Below are positions 63,955 to 64,000 of a stretch of 64,000 nt of DNA, piece after piece. Source of the stretch: Sphingobacteriales bacterium (GTDB lineage: Bacteria; Bacteroidota; Bacteroidia; Chitinophagales; JADIYW01); assembly GCA_016699615.1 (NCBI GenBank), contig CP064984.1, positions 2,328,001 to 2,392,000 of the forward strand, given 5' to 3'. Each line of letters opens with the position of its first letter. Position 1 is the first letter of the stretch. The position numbers and the translations under genes were made by a program. The notes below the pieces were generated by a model. It worked only from the letters and a program-made list of their open reading frames with translations, was not told where the DNA came from and searched no databases.

Positions 63955-64000
63955 AAGCAATAAAGTAGGCTATAACTTAGATACATTATGTGTAGTAACA

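Larger units (their letters stand above)
54619..64000 (+). repeat. 555-bp tandem repeat array, 16 complete units plus partial 17th
   Basis: Counting from the ATACGATCAG/ATACTATCAG position, units start at 54631, 55185, 55740, 56295, 56850, 57405, 57960, 58515, 59070, 59625, 60179, 60734, 61289, 61844, 62399, 62954 and 63509. Spacing is 555 bp except where a frameshift removes one base. Each unit is itself two related halves of 276 and 279 bp. Copies are nearly identical at protein level and differ mainly at synonymous sites. GC content is visibly higher than the rest of the window and Thr/Asp codons such as ACG and GAT dominate. Confidence 0.97.

Noticed and set aside
54619..64000. CRISPR array
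   Set aside because: The repeats are 555 bp, directly adjacent, without spacers, and encode protein.
1..64000. tRNA or rRNA genes
   Set aside because: I found no cloverleaf-like or rRNA-like sequence by eye on either strand; a tRNAscan run would be decisive.

Overview
The window is a low-GC chromosome segment from a member of the Bacteroidota, probably an uncultured Chitinophagales/Saprospirales-like lineage. The evidence is threefold. Promoters follow the Bacteroidota -33 TTTG / -7 TAnnTTTG pattern. Secreted proteins carry type IX secretion (T9SS) C-terminal sorting domains. The gene families are typical of the phylum: a short primary sigma factor, a Bacteroidota-type LptD and OstA-like protein, large TonB-linked outer membrane barrels and SPOR-domain proteins. 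The species cannot be named from the sequence alone.

Layout. 1-3.5 kb: NtrY-like sensor kinase whose frame is cut by an in-frame TAG. 3.6-6.2 kb: fatty-acid oxidation genes on the minus strand (enoyl-CoA hydratase, acyl-CoA dehydrogenase). 6.4-10.6 kb: NUMOD4/HNH-type protein, secreted clan GH-A hydrolase-like protein, NlpC/P60 peptidase, YqgE/AlgH protein. 10.6-12.6 kb: a SPOR-domain gene whose signal-peptide codons are split by a complete IS982-family element with an 8-bp target duplication. 12.8-18 kb: outer membrane protein, ndk, rsmI, a frameshifted amino-acid aldolase/racemase-like gene and a toxin-antitoxin pair. 18.2-31.3 kb: TonB-linked outer membrane protein, small heme-b-like membrane protein, aminotransferase, a fatty-acid-hydroxylase-family gene with an internal deletion, coiled-coil and zinc-ribbon proteins, M13 peptidase, a twice-frameshifted DUF2130 gene, recN. 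31.3-43.6 kb: envelope cluster (outer membrane barrel, LptD, N-acetylmuramoyl-L-alanine amidase, MlaD/MCE, OstA/LptA-like), a dolichol-phosphate-mannose-synthase-like glycosyltransferase and the primary sigma factor.

43.6-64 kb is a surface-protein region. It holds a 2037-residue M4 metalloprotease with CARDB-like, beta-helix, dockerin-like, Kazal-like and T9SS domains; an IS4-family element; a secreted P-domain plus lysyl-oxidase-like protein; and, 31 bp downstream, a giant tandem-repeat surface protein. The giant gene runs off the window. From 54.63 kb it consists of a 555-bp unit (185 residues, two related domains of 92 and 93 residues with four cysteines each). Sixteen units are complete and a seventeenth is partial. 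Unit variants recur in the same order eight units apart, and all three frameshifts fall at the same point of the unit.

At least five genes in the first 30 kb look broken. Two breaks (the IS insertion and the internal deletion) are structural and probably real. The homopolymer indels at 16.9 and 29.4 kb, and the repeat frameshifts, could be real decay or uncorrected long-read errors.
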